Positions 10,101 to 23,504 are shown, counted from the first letter of the stretch. The stretch: DNA of 64,000 nt from Metridium senile (GCA_949775045.1 OX459110.1:293501-357500); one strand, 5' to 3'. A program made the numbers and translations. Notes: generated by a model not told the origin, from the sequence alone.

Positions 10101-13100
10101 TAATCGAAATGTCGTCTGTAACTGCTTTTATATTTGAAGGGAAAGATGTTTGTGGAGGTAACTTGTACCAACGAAGGGCTTGCTGCCAGGAATCTTTTTC
10201 ATTGTGAAATGGAGTTTTATTTGGAGTACTGGGATTACCAACATTTTCTACAACAAGATCCCTAGTCTGTCTGTACATATAGGATTCACTTTGAATAAGG
10301 TCAATGTAAAGTGAATCAGCACTAGTTGAGGTGATCTTAAACTCTATTGACGATAATGTTTTCAAATCGTATTGCCCTGGTGGAAACTCTGCGTAACAAA
10401 TCCACACAGAACGCCAGCCTCCAAAGTTCAAATTTACATCTGTCGGTTCGCTTCTGGTATCTACACCACTTTCATCAGTACCAACAAAGACAATCTCCAT
10501 GGTCGAAGATGAGGGTGTTGTCTCGTGATAAATCCAGAATTTGATGCCTCCTTGAGCTACTTCTTTTCCAGTTCTTGTAATTGTTCCAAATTCAAGTTTG
10601 AGAAGAGGTTTTTTGGTTGTTGACGCCGGCCATTTCCAGTGAAGGGAGCTGCTGCCGCTCTTGAAGCGAATTGATGATCTAGATAAATCATAACCAGGAG
10701 TAATATTTGGAGTAATTGTGAAGTAGTTTTGATCTGTAGGGTTTTCGAAGTCCAGGTCTGGAATAAAATATTCAAATAGGTAAGAATAATGATGACAATA
10801 GTTATTGATATGCAATATATACAATATGAGTGGCCGATCTGTATGGGATATACAACGGTGTGTCGAAGACAAGTATATCACATACAGATCGGACGCGAAT
10901 ATTGCATAGAACTTATGAAAGTCCAACGTTAATTAGTTATTTCATATTTTACTAAAATTGTCAAGATAAAAAGTAATCTGGCCAAGAAAATTCAAGTTGA
11001 AACTTATGTAAATCAGGACGAAATCTGTATGAGATTTACAGAACTTGTCACGGACGTGATTTCTTTTGTCAAACTTTCATGAACTATTAATGAGTTTTAT
11101 AAAGAGTAAATACAGAGTATTCACACAGAACCCGAGGTCGCCCTGTGGCAACTTTATTAACACTACTACACGTGTGTGTTTCCAGCACCGGTGAAGTAGC
11201 CCACTGCATTGCCAGGATTGGGGTTCGAGTCGTGCGACTCGGCTGAGTCCACCGTAAGTAAGTTAATGAAAAAATATGGAGTATTGATCACTTTTGAGTA
11301 AAAAATAAGTTTTGGACAGAATTTGGCAATAATTATCGGGACTTGTGCTAAACCAGTTGCAGCTAGTGTCTGCATCTATTTCTTGTAACGATGTTTCAAT
11401 GTTTCAATCTTAACCCGTTGACTTCTACAACGCCCGAAACTGCCCGTACAAATAACAACCCTGTTTTCAAAATATGCAACTTTCTTAAGGATACACGGGA
11501 CACTTTAGGGACATGTTTTTGAAAATGTTATAAAGCGTTCAATTCTCATTAAATTCCCCATAAAGTATACATTTTTGAAAGCTAAATAGCCAAAGTTTAC
11601 ATAATTGATAAACGTTTTGGATAAAAATCATTTGTTTTGAAATATCGAGGATTCATTAAAAGCAGACTGGCTTGATTTGAAAAGTTAACATTCACACGGT
11701 TTACGGTAGACCGATCAAATTTTTTTGCATCCTATTATCATGATACATACTCTGAACTTGTAAAGTGTGTTTGCATTTTCTTGTTATTTTTTTTTTATGT
11801 CCGTTTAACTTTAGACATACATGTTTTTAAGAGCATTTTTAGTAAATTGCTAATATCTAAAGAACTAAAAAGAAAACAAAGAAAAAATGGCACACTTTGA
11901 AACTTGAGCATTGTTGGAATCTACATGCAAAAGTTCGGTATAATTGATGGAAAAGCGCGCGAAGCTTAACTTTTTGAATTTTGTGTTTTTCCCAAAAGTT
12001 ACTGCCGAGAAAATAGTATCCCATGTATCCTTAATAAACGCAAGGAAAATGAAAAGAAAATCAACATTCAGGATATAATTGATAAAATGGAATGGAATTG
12101 AATGGCATATAACAGAATAGAATGCAGAGCAGAAGTTTAAAGAAAGGATTGAAAAACAATAGAATTGGAAAGAAAATAACGGAAGGAAGTTGATAATAAA
12201 GAAGAAAAGGAATGTAAGAAACATAATGATGATCTTCCAGCTCAGTTTATGCACCTATTTGAAAAAAAAAAAAACGAAGTCAGAAGGAGACCTGAATCTT
12301 CAATCTGAGACCAAAATGAATTCTGGGGTACGGCAGTTTTTTCTCATTAAAGATTCGTTTGCGTGCACTTTCTGGCTTCGGATATGGCGATGGTAAATAT
12401 AAATCTGAAGGTGCAAAGCGCAAAAAAAAAAAACAGGGCAAATTCGTTTCGGTCTCAGATTGCAGATTCAGATCTCCTTCTGACAACGTTTTTTTTTTAA
12501 ATAGGTGTATATATACTTGACAATAATAATTTTCAAAGGTTAATATATTTTGTTGTTGTTAGATATATACTACTCACTTAGAGCGGGCGGAGAAGTGATT
12601 TGTCTCTTGACATTCTGCAGGGTTTGGGTTTCATTTACCATCGTGTCATTTTGTTCTTCATCTAAGAATTTGATAATTGTATTGACACGTTAAAATAGAC
12701 AAAATAATAAATATAATAAAGAAAACAAAAGATGCAACAATTATACTATCATGAGCAGAGCAAAGGAAATGTTTGTGGAAAAGATTAGAAAATAACAGAA
12801 TTCATGGATACACTATCCATTGTGTTCTATCATAGTTCTATCTTAGTTACTGTTGCTACGTCCGACAACCCAAATACATTTTTCTCAATATACAGCACAA
12901 ATATACATAGATTTCTGAAACTTTATAAGTCTGTCTTGGAATTTATGTATTCTAAGAGTACGTTTAGGAAAAAGACAGTAAATGCGGTAAATCTTTCTGA
13001 AATCTACGATGGTTATCGGACATTCTATATTCCAGTGGAAATACTGCGCAATTGTTTCATGTTCACTCAAGCAAATTGTGGATCTATGAATTGGAAAGAA

Positions 13101-13366
13101 AGAAATTAAAAAGGAAGGAAATTACGAAGGAAAAATAGGAAGAAACGGAAGCTAAAGAGGAAAGGAAACTAATGAACGGAAAGGGATAGAAAGAAAAAGA
13201 AATCATTAAAAAAAATGATTTATATCACAAGAGTTAAAATTAAAGCGGTGATCAAGATTTATTTATTATCTTCTTCTGCTCAGTGTTGACAACCGTATTT
13301 GACATTTACCTGTTAAAACAGTTGAGCCACCATTTACAACCAGCAGCAGAACTAGCAGGATCAGCA
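7189..13366 (-). CDS. Lyase A: secreted PL8 polysaccharide lyase (chondroitinase ABC-like)
   Basis: Visible exons: 13366-13310 (signal peptide core, LILLVLLLVVNG), 12661-12578 (acidic propeptide with a dibasic NVKR) and 10757-7189 (all lyase domains in one exon). All joints are phase 1. The signal exon has an acceptor (TTATCTGCAG) but no in-frame ATG, so the start is probably in an unseen 5' exon. Length is about 1,240 residues; bacterial ABC lyases are near 1,000. Order: N-terminal jelly roll (from LDFENPTD, with GGWRSVWI), helical catalytic domain, a proline-rich linker (PPPSPLPPPPPPP) and the beta and C-terminal domains (from SFSALSIHRR). Active-site matches to chondroitinase ABC: His-Tyr in [10 protein letters not shown], Arg in GGRFPGY, Glu in WDYESG. 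It should cleave glycosaminoglycan uronic-acid linkages by beta-elimination outside the cell. Substrate is inferred. Unlike B-D it has no long acidic loop. Confidence 0.85.
11100..12570. other. Intron 2 of lyase A: no further feature
   Basis: AT-rich intron between the propeptide exon and the main exon (10758-12577). Short runs of A and a pair of near-identical inverted segments around 12280-12330 and 12450-12490 (GACCTGAATCTTCAATCTGAG and complement-like) form a minor foldback. I see no exon in it. Confidence 0.4.
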
Positions 13367-13399
13367 CTGCAGATAATCATTAATTCAACGCGGTATAAG

Positions 13400-14880
13400 A
13401 CAAAGAGAAAAAAAAAACTTGGATGCATAAGACTATGATAAAATAAATGTTGTTTTTAATATTTTTAAGAGTAAAAAAAGATATAATTAAACAAATTAAT
13501 GCAATTATAGTAAAGAATGAGATTTCTAATATTTCTAGAAAAAGGAATTCATTGTTTTCTGCGTAATATAGATAACATTAATTCAACATTAAACGAAATA
13601 AAAAGTAGAGAGCTATTTTATCTAGATGTTTTGTTATCGTCCTGGTTTGTGTAAATTTGAGAAAAATTGTTGGTGCAGGCTTCTGCGTGCATGGCCTCAA
13701 CCCAGGTGTAAGAGATGTTCACGTGTTATGATCGTTCGGGTTTGTATGGTCTTCATTCAAGACGTGTGGTGTCTGAGCGAAAGTCATCTTCAGAGTAAAG
13801 AAACGAATCAATGTTGTATGTATGTATATGTATATGGTTGTATGTATATGGCAGTCGGTGATATTGCTTAAGTGAATTTCGGGGCGTGTGTAACTATTTT
13901 ATTTCTTGCTTTTTATTGGTCAACTTTATCGCAATATTGAAATTTTTGCCTGGATTTGGGGGCGGAACAAATTTTTATGTCATGCAAATTACATTTAATA
14001 GTGAAGATGGCAAACTTGTTAAAGTTCTTGAAAGTTTTTGTTCAGATCTTTGTTAGGCAGTTATGTTTCCCATTTTGGAAAGGGACTCTGTTTAACGAAC
14101 CCAACAATATTTGTTTTTATTATCCGATCAAATAGATAATAAAGTTAGTTTGTTACAAGTTTTGTCAAGATCTCAGTCAGTTCACTGCCAGATGTTTCAC
14201 ATTAATGATGTTTTTGTCATTTTGGAACAGGACAACCTGTTTTTAAATTTTTAGATAAAAGTGTTATTGGATAAACCCAAAACACTTGTAATTATCTCCA
14301 GACTAAATAAATAATCAAAGATTTCAAGATTTTTACACCAAATTTTAACATACCATTGTTGTTGTCCCAGGCCATTTTTACAACGACCTTTTCTCTCTGA
14401 TTCTCGATGGTAAAATGACTAAAATGTCAATTTTAAACAATACATTTAAACTTAATCAAATGTCATTCTAAACAAATCAATCACCGGTCAATGTCAAGTT
14501 CTAATCATAACCTGCTCGGTGATTTGAAAAGAAAACAAGGTGATATTCATGGCAGAAGCTCCTACTCCTTCTCCTTCTTTCTTTTTTTTACTTTCCAATT
14601 ATGTAAGTGCATTGAGTTTTAAATGCGTTCAAATAATTTATATAATATTTTTATATTATCAAAACGATGGGAAAGTGGATTAGGGTTTATAAGGTTTATA
14701 TAATATTAAAAAGGAATTAATGTAATCATTCTTTGCAGTTGATGTATATAGAGAGTATATTGGTCTATAATAGAACAGATCTATCTTCAATGTTTTTTTT
14801 GTAACTCTAACACACAAACAAAGAAAATGATTCTTTATTTTTATGATTGCATGCATTTACAATTTGATTTATTCTATATT
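13400..14880. other. Intergenic, no gene recognised
   Basis: Region 5' of lyase A's visible exons. The first exon and promoter of lyase A should lie here, but no ATG-bearing exon could be chosen with confidence. No repeats beyond A/T runs. Confidence 0.4.
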
Positions 14881-14884
14881 TTAT

Positions 14885-15255
14885 CTTATCCTTCTATTTT
14901 CTTTTAATTGCATTTTTTTTCCCTTTTTCCTTTCCATCTCTATCCGCATTCTCTTCTTTTCCTAGTTTTCTTCCCCCTTCTTACTTTTCACTCAGTCCTC
15001 TCCCCTAATACTCTGTTTCCTTCCTTTCCTTTATCCTTTTAATTTCCTTTCCTTTTCCTACACTGTTTTGATCCTTTGCTTTTTCTTCTCGACATTTACC
15101 TTTTTTCTGCTTCACTCCTACCCTTCCCCCACTTCAACTTCCCTTTGTCCAACTTTCACTCTTTTCTCTTTCCCTTTTCTTCCCTTTTCTTCTCTTTCCT
15201 TTTCTCTTCTTCCTTTACTACCGTTTCTCTTTGTCTACTATCCAGCTATTTTATT
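14885..15255. repeat. Polypyrimidine tract (CTTT/CCTT-rich)
   Basis: About 370 bp almost entirely C and T on the plus strand. It lies just past the 3' end of lyase B. The Phe/Ser/Leu-rich frames here are composition artefacts. Such mirror-type tracts can adopt triplex structure; that is general knowledge, not shown here. Confidence 0.7.
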
Positions 15256-15303
15256 TTATGTTAACTTAAATGTCACTTCCGTTGTAAACCTTTTCCCAAG
15301 GTT

Positions 15304-18300
15304 TTAGGTCAAGTTCAACTTCACTTCAGTGGTACGTCCATTGACAAGGTGGGGAAAGATCAGTTGGGGATGGCTTGGGGTGGTCGTAACAAGCGTAGGA
15401 TTCTGAGAGGATACTTTGCCGTCAACTTTGACGCTCGCGATACTTGCAACCCCAACATTCAAAGTGACTTTGATGGCATCGCTTGCTTTTCCCTCGACAC
15501 AAAACAACAGCTTATTACCGACATCGTTGGAATTCTTAGGACTGTATGGGTTAACCTTGGCTTTCTTTTCTCTGCAGGTTTCTTTGCCATCCATGGAAGA
15601 ATCATCTCCAAACTTTATGGTCGGGTCGCTGATAGCAAGGTGGAGAATGGTGCCAACTTTCTCAATCATGATCATGCAAGAGGCGTTCACACTCTGCACA
15701 GGACCATTAGCTAGAGGAGATGAGCTGGAATCACTGAACACCGAGTATCCATATATTTCTGTTCCACTGCTCAATCCCCGGATACTGCTTAGCTTGACGG
15801 CATGGACTTTTGAATCTTGCTTTAAAACGCTGTAGGTTCTTAGAAGTGATTTACTTCCTCCCGTGAGTAATATGGCATACTTGTAGCTATAGATCTCAGT
15901 AGGCATTGAACTGGGAGTACCGACGGTTTGCTTTTTTCGAGCACCATATTCATCATCATCATCAACAACAGCATATTCTCCAACGTCATCATCATCATCA
16001 TTACCTTCAGCGTTATCAAAAACATCATCATTATCATCACCGTCACTATTTTTACTTTTATCATCTGCTTCAAGTTTGTTGTGTTTGGGTTTCTTTTCAC
16101 TTTTAGCGGATTGAGAAATGTCCTTCTCATCATCATGAGTTGTTTCCTTGAAATACAATCCTTTGTGCTTAATTTTCTTTAAAATATGGCCTGATATTTT
16201 GCTTCGTTTGCCTGCTGGGGGACTACTAGCCATCTTGTGTCTCAGATATGCCACTGCGTAATTTCCAGAAGTCGTACTACGTCCATTTGATTTCTTTGAT
16301 GTCTGTGTGTTGATCTCTACCGTCAATATATTATCGCCAGTATCAACCTGGTAGAGGTTGCCATGGGTATCTTGAATTCGCTTCCTTACTGAAGTGCTGA
16401 ACTCTTTCTTAAAAGTTGGATTGCCGTTAAAGTTGTAGCTAGTCTTACTTATTTTGATTCTGCTTGTTACTGGGTCTAACAGTTTATCTTGGAATAGCGT
16501 TGTTTGGGCAAAGTTTGTGGCAACAGCGACACCGCCGAGCTTAATATCACTGCCAAGGCATACAATCAAGTGATCATAGAAAAAATAAGACTTCTTGAAT
16601 TCAAATATCGCGTTGTCCAAAGGAGTGCCTGTCAAGGCTCCCTTCATGAAATAATCAGGCTTAATAAAGTGCATCCCAAATGCACCATTTTGTGGTTTTC
16701 CGCCTGTAGATCCAATAAAGGCCACACCTCCAGCAAACTGACCATCGTAGTTGTAGTTTCTTGCTCGACTTGTCTTGACTTGATCAATGTCCATTTCAAT
16801 TGTAGTCGCCCCAGGCACTCTCGACCAATCCCAACCGTTATCGATGTCATACACGTTCAAGGCATTCTCACTGTTTGATATCTGCAGTGATCCGTGACTA
16901 GCAAAGACTCCAAATACGTTTTGAGTGCCACTGCTTTCGTAGTCCCAGGTATAACGATTCATGCCTTTGGCTGCTACACTCCAGTCTCCACGTCGATGGA
17001 TGGATAAAGCTGCAAAGTTCTTGCACCAGTGACCCGATGGTGAGCTCTCTGCAGTACAAGGAGGACTTGAAGTGCAGCTTAGTGTGGAAGCCTTCTTCAA
17101 AACATCTATTGAACCAATTGTGTTCCAGTAGAAGATAGAGGATGGTATTTTTCCATCTCTTAAATAGGAATTGATGTCAGATAAAGCAGTGTCAAACAAT
17201 CTAAGAAACATTTCAGGCTTGTCGACTTTAGCTGGTGTGGTGCTATTGCCGTGAACGTAACAACTGTAAGCATAGGCTGGGAAGTGCTTTACGAGAACGG
17301 CTCTGCTATACCCTGGAAAGCGGCCATTAATTGAATTAGGAGGTGAGTACTTTACTGCCACAATTCGCATCGTTTCTAGAGCTTTGCGAATATTGTCCTT
17401 GGATTCTTGTGCTAGTTCGAATAAAGTACCATCCGTTAGGTACTGTACGAGAGCTGCGTTATGAAGTGCATGGGGAACGTACGCTGATCCATAGAACGTC
17501 TTGTGATGGAAGCCAGTAAAATCAGGTTTGACCAAACCACCGAGACCTTTGTTGATTCTTAGAGCATGTTTCATCCAAGTGTTGTAATGGGACATATCGT
17601 TAATTTGTTGATCTTGATTAACATTGTCGATGAGGATGATCATCAGTCGAAACAATGCAATTGTTCGCATTCGATCTGCAGTTGTCCCGTCGTAGACATA
17701 GTCATTTTCATTTTGGTAGATCTCGTTGAAGTCATTATACCATTTCATAGCTCCTATTAGTTTGTTCAACAGAGCAGGTTCCTTTGTTCTCAATGCTTTT
17801 CGTAGTAGAAACATCGAATGCATGAAGCCAGATCCAGCTGGATTCATTTGATGATCGAGAGAACCAAGTCCACTTCCCTCAGCCCATCCTTGATCTTGTA
17901 AGAACTCTAATAATGTCTTGATTCTTTGAAATCGTTGGTTATTAAAATCATCAATCACAGCTTCCATTGAAGGTATATCTCCGCTTACTACGACACAATT
18001 TAGAGGATTAGTTGGTTTCCCTTTCGCAGCGTTCACTAAATCTCTCAAGTTTCTCCTCATGGGGGTACTCTGTCCAGCTATTGCTTCCACAGCGGGGTGA
18101 GTTGAAGTGACTGTGTCATTTAACAGATCAGTGCAGTACTTTTTTGCGAGGTACTTCTTCTCGACCTCTCGACTCATTATACTGTATTCCAGAGATAAAG
18201 GAAGGAGGACATCGCTAAACATGTACCCAAACTTAGTCATCGCTGATGCAGTGGTACTTATGGAGTTGTCGCCAAATTCGGACTTCAGTGCAAACAGGGT

Positions 18301-21300
18301 CGGTCGTGTCAAACTGAATTGGATTTTATTGTAGCGATCATGTGCTCGTTTGATATCAATTGAAAGAGTGTCCCAACGACTCTTTTTTGCAGCTTTGAAG
18401 TCGTACCCTGTAGCGGCGCTACTAGAAGTATCTCCGAGAGAAGAGATCGCTTCTGTTGTGCTCGCGTACCAGTTTTCCAGCCGTTTTTCAATGTTTGCAA
18501 TGTCGCCAACTTTATTGGATTTGTCTGTTATCATCCCTGGCAGGGTGGCGACCGCTTCCTCATACCATCGAAGAGTTTGTTGCCAGAAGTTTTTGGCAGT
18601 GTAGAAAGGAACTGGCTTTGGCGACGAAGGTGATGATGAAGGCGTTGAGGATGGTGTTGGTGATGGCAAGGGCTGACCAACTTTACTCACAACTGCGTCG
18701 CGTGTCTGGTCATTTATAGACTCGACCATTTGAATCAGATCAAAGAAAAGAGAATCAGCATCGTTGGAGGTGATCGTAAAATCTATTGACGATAATGTTT
18801 TCAAATCGTATTGCCCTGGTGGAAACTCTTCGTAACCAATCCACACAGCACGCCAGCCTTTGAAGTTCAATTTCACATCAGTCGGATCGCTTCTGGAATC
18901 TGCACCACTTGCATCAGTACCAACAAAGACGATCTGCATAGTAGAGGAAGGGGACGTATTCTCGTGGTAAATCCAGAATTTGATGCCTCCATTAGTTACT
19001 TCTTTTCCAGTTCTTGGGTTTGGATCGAAGTCAAGTGTCAGTTTGGCTTTGGTGGTTGGTCGTGCTGGCCAAGTCCAATGAAGGCAGTGAGTGCCACTCT
19101 TGTTACGTGCTGTGGATCGAGTTAAATCATATCCAGAAGAGGAAGCACTGGGAGTAATTTCGAAGTAATCGTCTTTGTCTGAAGCGATTTCGAAGTCCAG
19201 TTCTGTAATTATCAAATATTTAAATATTTAATTAAGAATGGGGAATGGAAATACATGGAGATAATAATGGTAATTACGGTATAAAGGAAAAATAAAAGCA
19301 CTAATATGTAGCGTCCTTTCAACTACAAGTTCTGAAATTGATCTCTCAGGAAGCCGACTGTGCGCTCTTTTCTCCCTCACTTCATCATCTACGGGTATTT
19401 AAAGCTACTAAAAGCTATAAAACTCGGGACCTCTCCCTCCAAAAGCGCGCAATGAGCTTCAGTTGTTTGATAATCGTAACCAGGTGATCTCGCTTCGAAG
19501 CTTGCAAAGGTCGTTTGTCAAAAGGAACAGTTCAAAAATTTCGCATCAAGACAGCATCGAATTTGGTTGCTTTTAGCCGTTTGCGTTTTGTTTTTATTCT
19601 TTTATATACTTTTTTTTTATTATAATGTTATGTTAAGAACGTATTTAAAGAGAGTTACCACTTAAAAACTTCTCAAACGACTCTATTTTGGAACTGTTGA
19701 GACAACAATGTTTTTGATTGGTCTATACTAGCCGGAAGTGCGCGCGCGAAATCACCTGGAATGGTAATCACCGTGATAAAATAATGGTATAGATGATCAT
19801 GGCGTTCATGATGATGGCGGTAGTGATGTTGATGATAACGCCAATGATGTTTATGATGATAATGATGTAGATGATGATATAATATTGATGCATTGTAAGT
19901 GACGATGATTATGATGTCATAATAGTACTTGTTGGTCCTCAACCATTTCAATTTTTTTCAATTTTTTTTTCTTGGTTGACGACCAACAAATACTCTTATG
20001 AATCAAAATCCAACCTACAAACATTTGTTTGATTATCATGTCGTTGATAACGATATGGAAAAAATAATAATCATGATACTAATCATACTCATGATGGTCC
20101 CTGGTTATGATGATGATTATGACGATCATGGTAATGGCTATGAGCATGATGATGATAATGATGTTGATAATAAAGCAAAAATGTTGGATTGTAACGGTCA
20201 AAATCATGATAATGGATAACCAGTGGTCTGGTTCAGAAAGTGATACTAATAGTGATAAAACTAATATTGATTGCATACTCAAATCTCCTGATGGTGGTGG
20301 TGTTTGCCTCTTTTCAAGATTTCTTGGGAATTTGTCAGAAGTTGTCACTTTTACGTTCTCTATGAGAAATAAAGACATAACACATAAAGTTAAAAGTTAA
20401 AGTTAAAGTTAAAGTTAATCAAAATCGAACGGATAAGAACAACAATAAAATGACTGTTTTTTTTATGGAAACCACATCTCATTTGATTTTATATAACATA
20501 TATTTTATATATTTTTATATTAGAATGTTTTTCAATCAACTTTGATCCCATGAACTACCGTTCTACCAGAACTACTTTACAGGCTCTTATTTTCCCAGGA
20601 CTGTAATACTTTGGAATACCATCCCTAAATCTGTTAAGCAAGCTTCCAGTCTTCTCCAGTTCAAAACCCTTCTCTCTACACGCTATGCAGACAAAATCAC
20701 CCTGCACCGTCCACCTTGACATTATACAAATGCATTTTATTATTTCAGTCACTTAATATAATTTATCATTGATTTTTGTAACTTGTTAGGGGCTGGACGT
20801 CAATTGGGGCTTTGCCCAGTATTCTCCTCATCTCGCCGTGTTGTGAATCGACAATTATCAATAGAATAAAATCATTATTCTTATTCTGATATCATTAATA
20901 TTTGATTTGATTTGTTGCAGTACATAGAAAGCAGCCATATACCTCTGGGTTAAGCTAAGTGTTCTTCGACCAGGTTAAGTAAAGGCTATAAAATATATTT
21001 TGAAATATTTATCTTATCGCTAAACGATGATCTCAACAGAAAATACTTTTCTCAGTCAACTCAAAACATCCAATCATGGTTGGCCACGTACACATTGAAG
21101 TAAACAGATTATTTAGAGTGAATAAGAATGAAAAGAAAAGAAGGTTAATCCACTCTCCACAAAAAAAAAAACTACTAAAGAAAACAACGTTTTTTTATCA
21201 GACAAAATAATATACAAACCAGTTTAAAAAACATAGCAAAAATAGTATGGAACACACCAAATACAAACACTGACAAAAAAAAAAAACGATCACACAATAT

Positions 21301-21571
21301 ACACATACAAGTAAAAAATTATTTAAAAATAAATAAGAAAGAAGAATAAACAGTATAAAAATATAACAAAGCATAGTCCACAGTAAATACAAACACTGAC
21401 AAAAATCTACGATCACACAAAGGAACAATAACAAAAAAGAAGATAAATATCTAAAAGGAAACGAAAAACTCACAAAGAACAACAACAACAACATAAAATT
21501 ACCTTTGAGAGTATTTGCGCCAATAACATCATGTCCCAAAACAAAAAGTGTAATTTGCATGAACGCAAGAA
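15304..21571 (-). CDS. Lyase B: secreted PL8 polysaccharide lyase with acidic loop
   Basis: Visible exons: 21571-21503 (hydrophobic LAFMQITLFVLG, ends in phase 1) and 19202-15304 (all lyase domains). The joint would read LKELDFE. An acidic propeptide exon like that of A, C and D was not found and may be absent or missed. As in A, the signal exon follows an acceptor (TTTTAATAG) and the ATG is probably further 5'. Order: N-terminal jelly roll (FKGWRAVWIGYEEF), Ser/Pro-rich linker (SPTPSSTPSSSPSSP), catalytic domain, beta domain, C-terminal domain. Catalytic matches: [24 protein letters not shown]. An insertion of about 100 residues rich in Asp, Lys and Glu (DDDDDVGEYAVVDDDDEYG) interrupts the beta domain between AVAYLRH and YKYAILL. 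The lyase exon has no internal intron, unlike C and D. Likely a matrix glycosaminoglycan lyase; exact substrate unknown. Confidence 0.85.
19338..19455 (-). mobile_element. Partial inverted SINE copy
   Basis: On the minus strand it shares the body (TAGCTTTAAATACCCGTA) and the GAGAGGTCCCGAG segment with the element at 3219-3465. It lies in intron 1 of lyase B. The 5' tRNA-like end is not preserved. Confidence 0.55.
19488..19760. mobile_element. CCAGGTGAT-ended foldback element, copy 1
   Basis: Begins ACCAGGTGATCTCGCTTCGA and ends GCGCGAAATCACCTGG, which are inverted repeats. The interior (GCGTTTTGTTTTTATTCTTT, TTTTGGAACTGTTG, CCGGAAGTG) matches the element at 60049-60378. About 275 bp, within lyase B intron 1. 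Confidence 0.7.
19770..20200. repeat. GAT/ATG-rich trinucleotide region
   Basis: Imperfect GAT/ATG/AAT repeats across about 430 bp, broken at 19935-20000 by a short inverted pair (GTTGGTCCTCAACC / GGTTGACGACCAAC). Frames here are not coding. Lies in lyase B intron 1. Confidence 0.6.
20560..20730 (+). mobile_element. LINE 3' ORF2 fragment
   Basis: One plus-strand frame reads SYFPRTVILWNTIPKSV, then SSLLQFKTLL. This is the typical C-terminal tail of non-LTR retrotransposon ORF2 proteins (FFPRTxxxWNxLP with a following SxxxFK). Only about 50 codons remain, with no reverse transcriptase motifs nearby. Inserted in lyase B intron 1. Confidence 0.65.
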
Positions 21572-22227
21572 CTATTAAAATGGACAAATAAAATAGCAAT
21601 AAAATGGATATTAGTTAAACAAGCATCGTTATAGTATTATCTACATTGTATATTATTAGATCTAAGCGTTGCCATATGACATGATTTACTAAATTGGTTA
21701 AATAAATATTGTTAATTTTTATGCTATATTGTATATTAGTTAAATAAATATTGCTACATTCTATTGTTAGATAAACATTGCAATATATTATGTTGGTTAA
21801 ATAACAATGTTATTTTATATGCTATATTGTATATTAGTTAAACAAACACTGTTATTTCAAATGCCATATTAGTTAAAAAAAATAGCCGTACCTTTTATAT
21901 ATGTCCAGCTCATCTTGGTAAGCAACACCTTGCCTATCAATGAAGAACTAATGAACTAGTTAAGATCCAGTTGCCAATATATACTATAAGCTGCTTGAGA
22001 AATTGTCACGGTCAAAACCAGAAAGCGTAAAGCTACTTGTACATGTCAAGACAAACAAAGGGCACCAGTTTTTTTCTCACGTAATTCATTAATCAGTAAT
22101 ACGATCATTATAGATATCGCGCTCTGATACTCTTAAAATAAAACCTGAATTCCATATAGGTTGTAAATTGAAAATGTTTCAAATGATTTCAAGTTGAAAA
22201 GGAGTTATGGGTATATATATACTGATA

Positions 22228-22563
22228 TACCGTCTTTACTCGTTTAGACGCCTAGCCCGAATAGACGCCACCCTCAAATTAACGCCGCACATGGGGCTAC
22301 GTTTATACGGCGTTTATTTGATTTTTGTAAAAAAAGAGTAATATTGTCTAAAGAAACAAAAGAATAGACATATGAATTGCATTTTTATTAGATTTGTTAC
22401 AGTTACCTGTTAAAAAGGTTACCATATGTACGGTATTTTACTATTTCAAAATCTAGTTGAATAAAGTGATTTATGAATAAACACCGCCCTCGAATAACAG
22501 CCGCAGCTGGATCACGAGAAATTAAATAAAAGCCGCGGCGTCTATTCGAGTAAATACGGTTTA
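22228..22563. mobile_element. MITE (ACCGTATTTACTCG-ended)
   Basis: Left end TACCGTCTTTACTCGTTTAG pairs with right end ATTCGAGTAAATACGGT. Sub-terminal CGCCGC/GCGGCG words also pair. About 335 bp. A one-ended relative starts at 58092. Confidence 0.75.
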
Positions 22564-22572
22564 TATATTAAC

Positions 22573-22731
22573 TAAAGCCTGGTTCACACGAGCATCATTA
22601 TCATCAGCAAGAAAACAAAAGATTTATTATCCCCTGGGGAATTAGAAAACGAAAACCAAAATGTTTCTAATTTCTTTTGTTTTGCTAATGGTTATGATTA
22701 CGATTATGACGCAGTGTGAACCAGGCTTAAG
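22573..22731. mobile_element. MITE (AAGCCTGGTTCACAC-ended)
   Basis: Terminal repeats AAGCCTGGTTCACAC and GTGTGAACCAGGCTT are exact complements. The interior has paired ATCATAATCGT-type words. Related to the 24-bp tandem repeat unit at 1052-1412. Confidence 0.8.
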
Positions 22732-22779
22732 AATTCACTAGGAAATGAACCATACAATACTGATATCATTTCATGGTTC

Positions 22780-22938
22780 CGGTCGATCAAACTTAGCCTT
22801 AGATTCTTTAGAATTTAACTACAGCCCATGAAACTTTTAACTGTTTCAATTGCTTGATAATGTGCAAATTCAGCCAGCTTTAATAATAAATTCTAAATAA
22901 TAAGTTATACACCATTGAGGTTGATCGATGAGAACCAT
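22780..22938. mobile_element. Foldback element related to 61200-61371
   Basis: Left arm GGTCGATCAAACTTAGCC with ATTCTTTAGAATTTAACTAC. Right arm has AATAAATTCTAAATAATAAG and GAGGTTGATCGATGAGAACC. The left half matches the foldback at 61200-61371. Confidence 0.55.
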
Positions 22939-23179
22939 AAAAACTATCATATTACGATACACTGTTCTGCTTCAGTGATTTCCATAAGTTTATTCAAAGT
23001 GCGCCCTAAATAGCGGTCCATTCTTAGGATTAATTGTAATTCGCCCAAATTGAATCTAAAAAATTTCTGCTAAAAAAGTGTAAAAAAAATGTGCTCTAAT
23101 CTTGTTTAAAAAAGTATTCCAAAAACAACCCGGAATTGTTTGGTATACATGTATGTCATGTCCATTTTCAATAGTCCCC

Positions 23180-23428
23180 TTCACAGTTCCCTGCGCCATC
23201 TTGAAAGTTAGCCGAGCCTTTGCATCGAAGCGGGATGAACTTTGAACTTGCAGTGACATTTTAACAACTTAGGAATGTTGAGCTTGCAATGATAGAAAAA
23301 TGTTGACACCTTACGGGACAATTATTCAGGTGTCTCTATCATTGCAAGCTCAACGTTCGTCTCGCTTCAATAGTCAAAGGCCCGTTTACAATTTAAGATG
23401 GCGTAGGGAACTGTGATATAGGCTATTT
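23180..23428. mobile_element. MITE-like foldback element
   Basis: Outer arms CACAGTTCCCTGCGCCATCT and AGATGGCGTAGGGAACTGTG are near-complements. Inner arms TTGAGCTTGCAATGATAG and CTATCATTGCAAGCTCAA are exact complements. No coding potential. Confidence 0.75.
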
Positions 23429-23504
23429 ATGAATATCCGTTGTCTTTCTTATTCTTCTGATGGTGAATATTGATCCATGTGGATCTGAGTCTTACCAATT
23501 TGTA

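Noticed and set aside
12804..13109. 101-codon plus-strand frame in lyase A intron 1
   Set aside because: AT-rich, no recognisable domain, antisense within an intron; length is compatible with chance.
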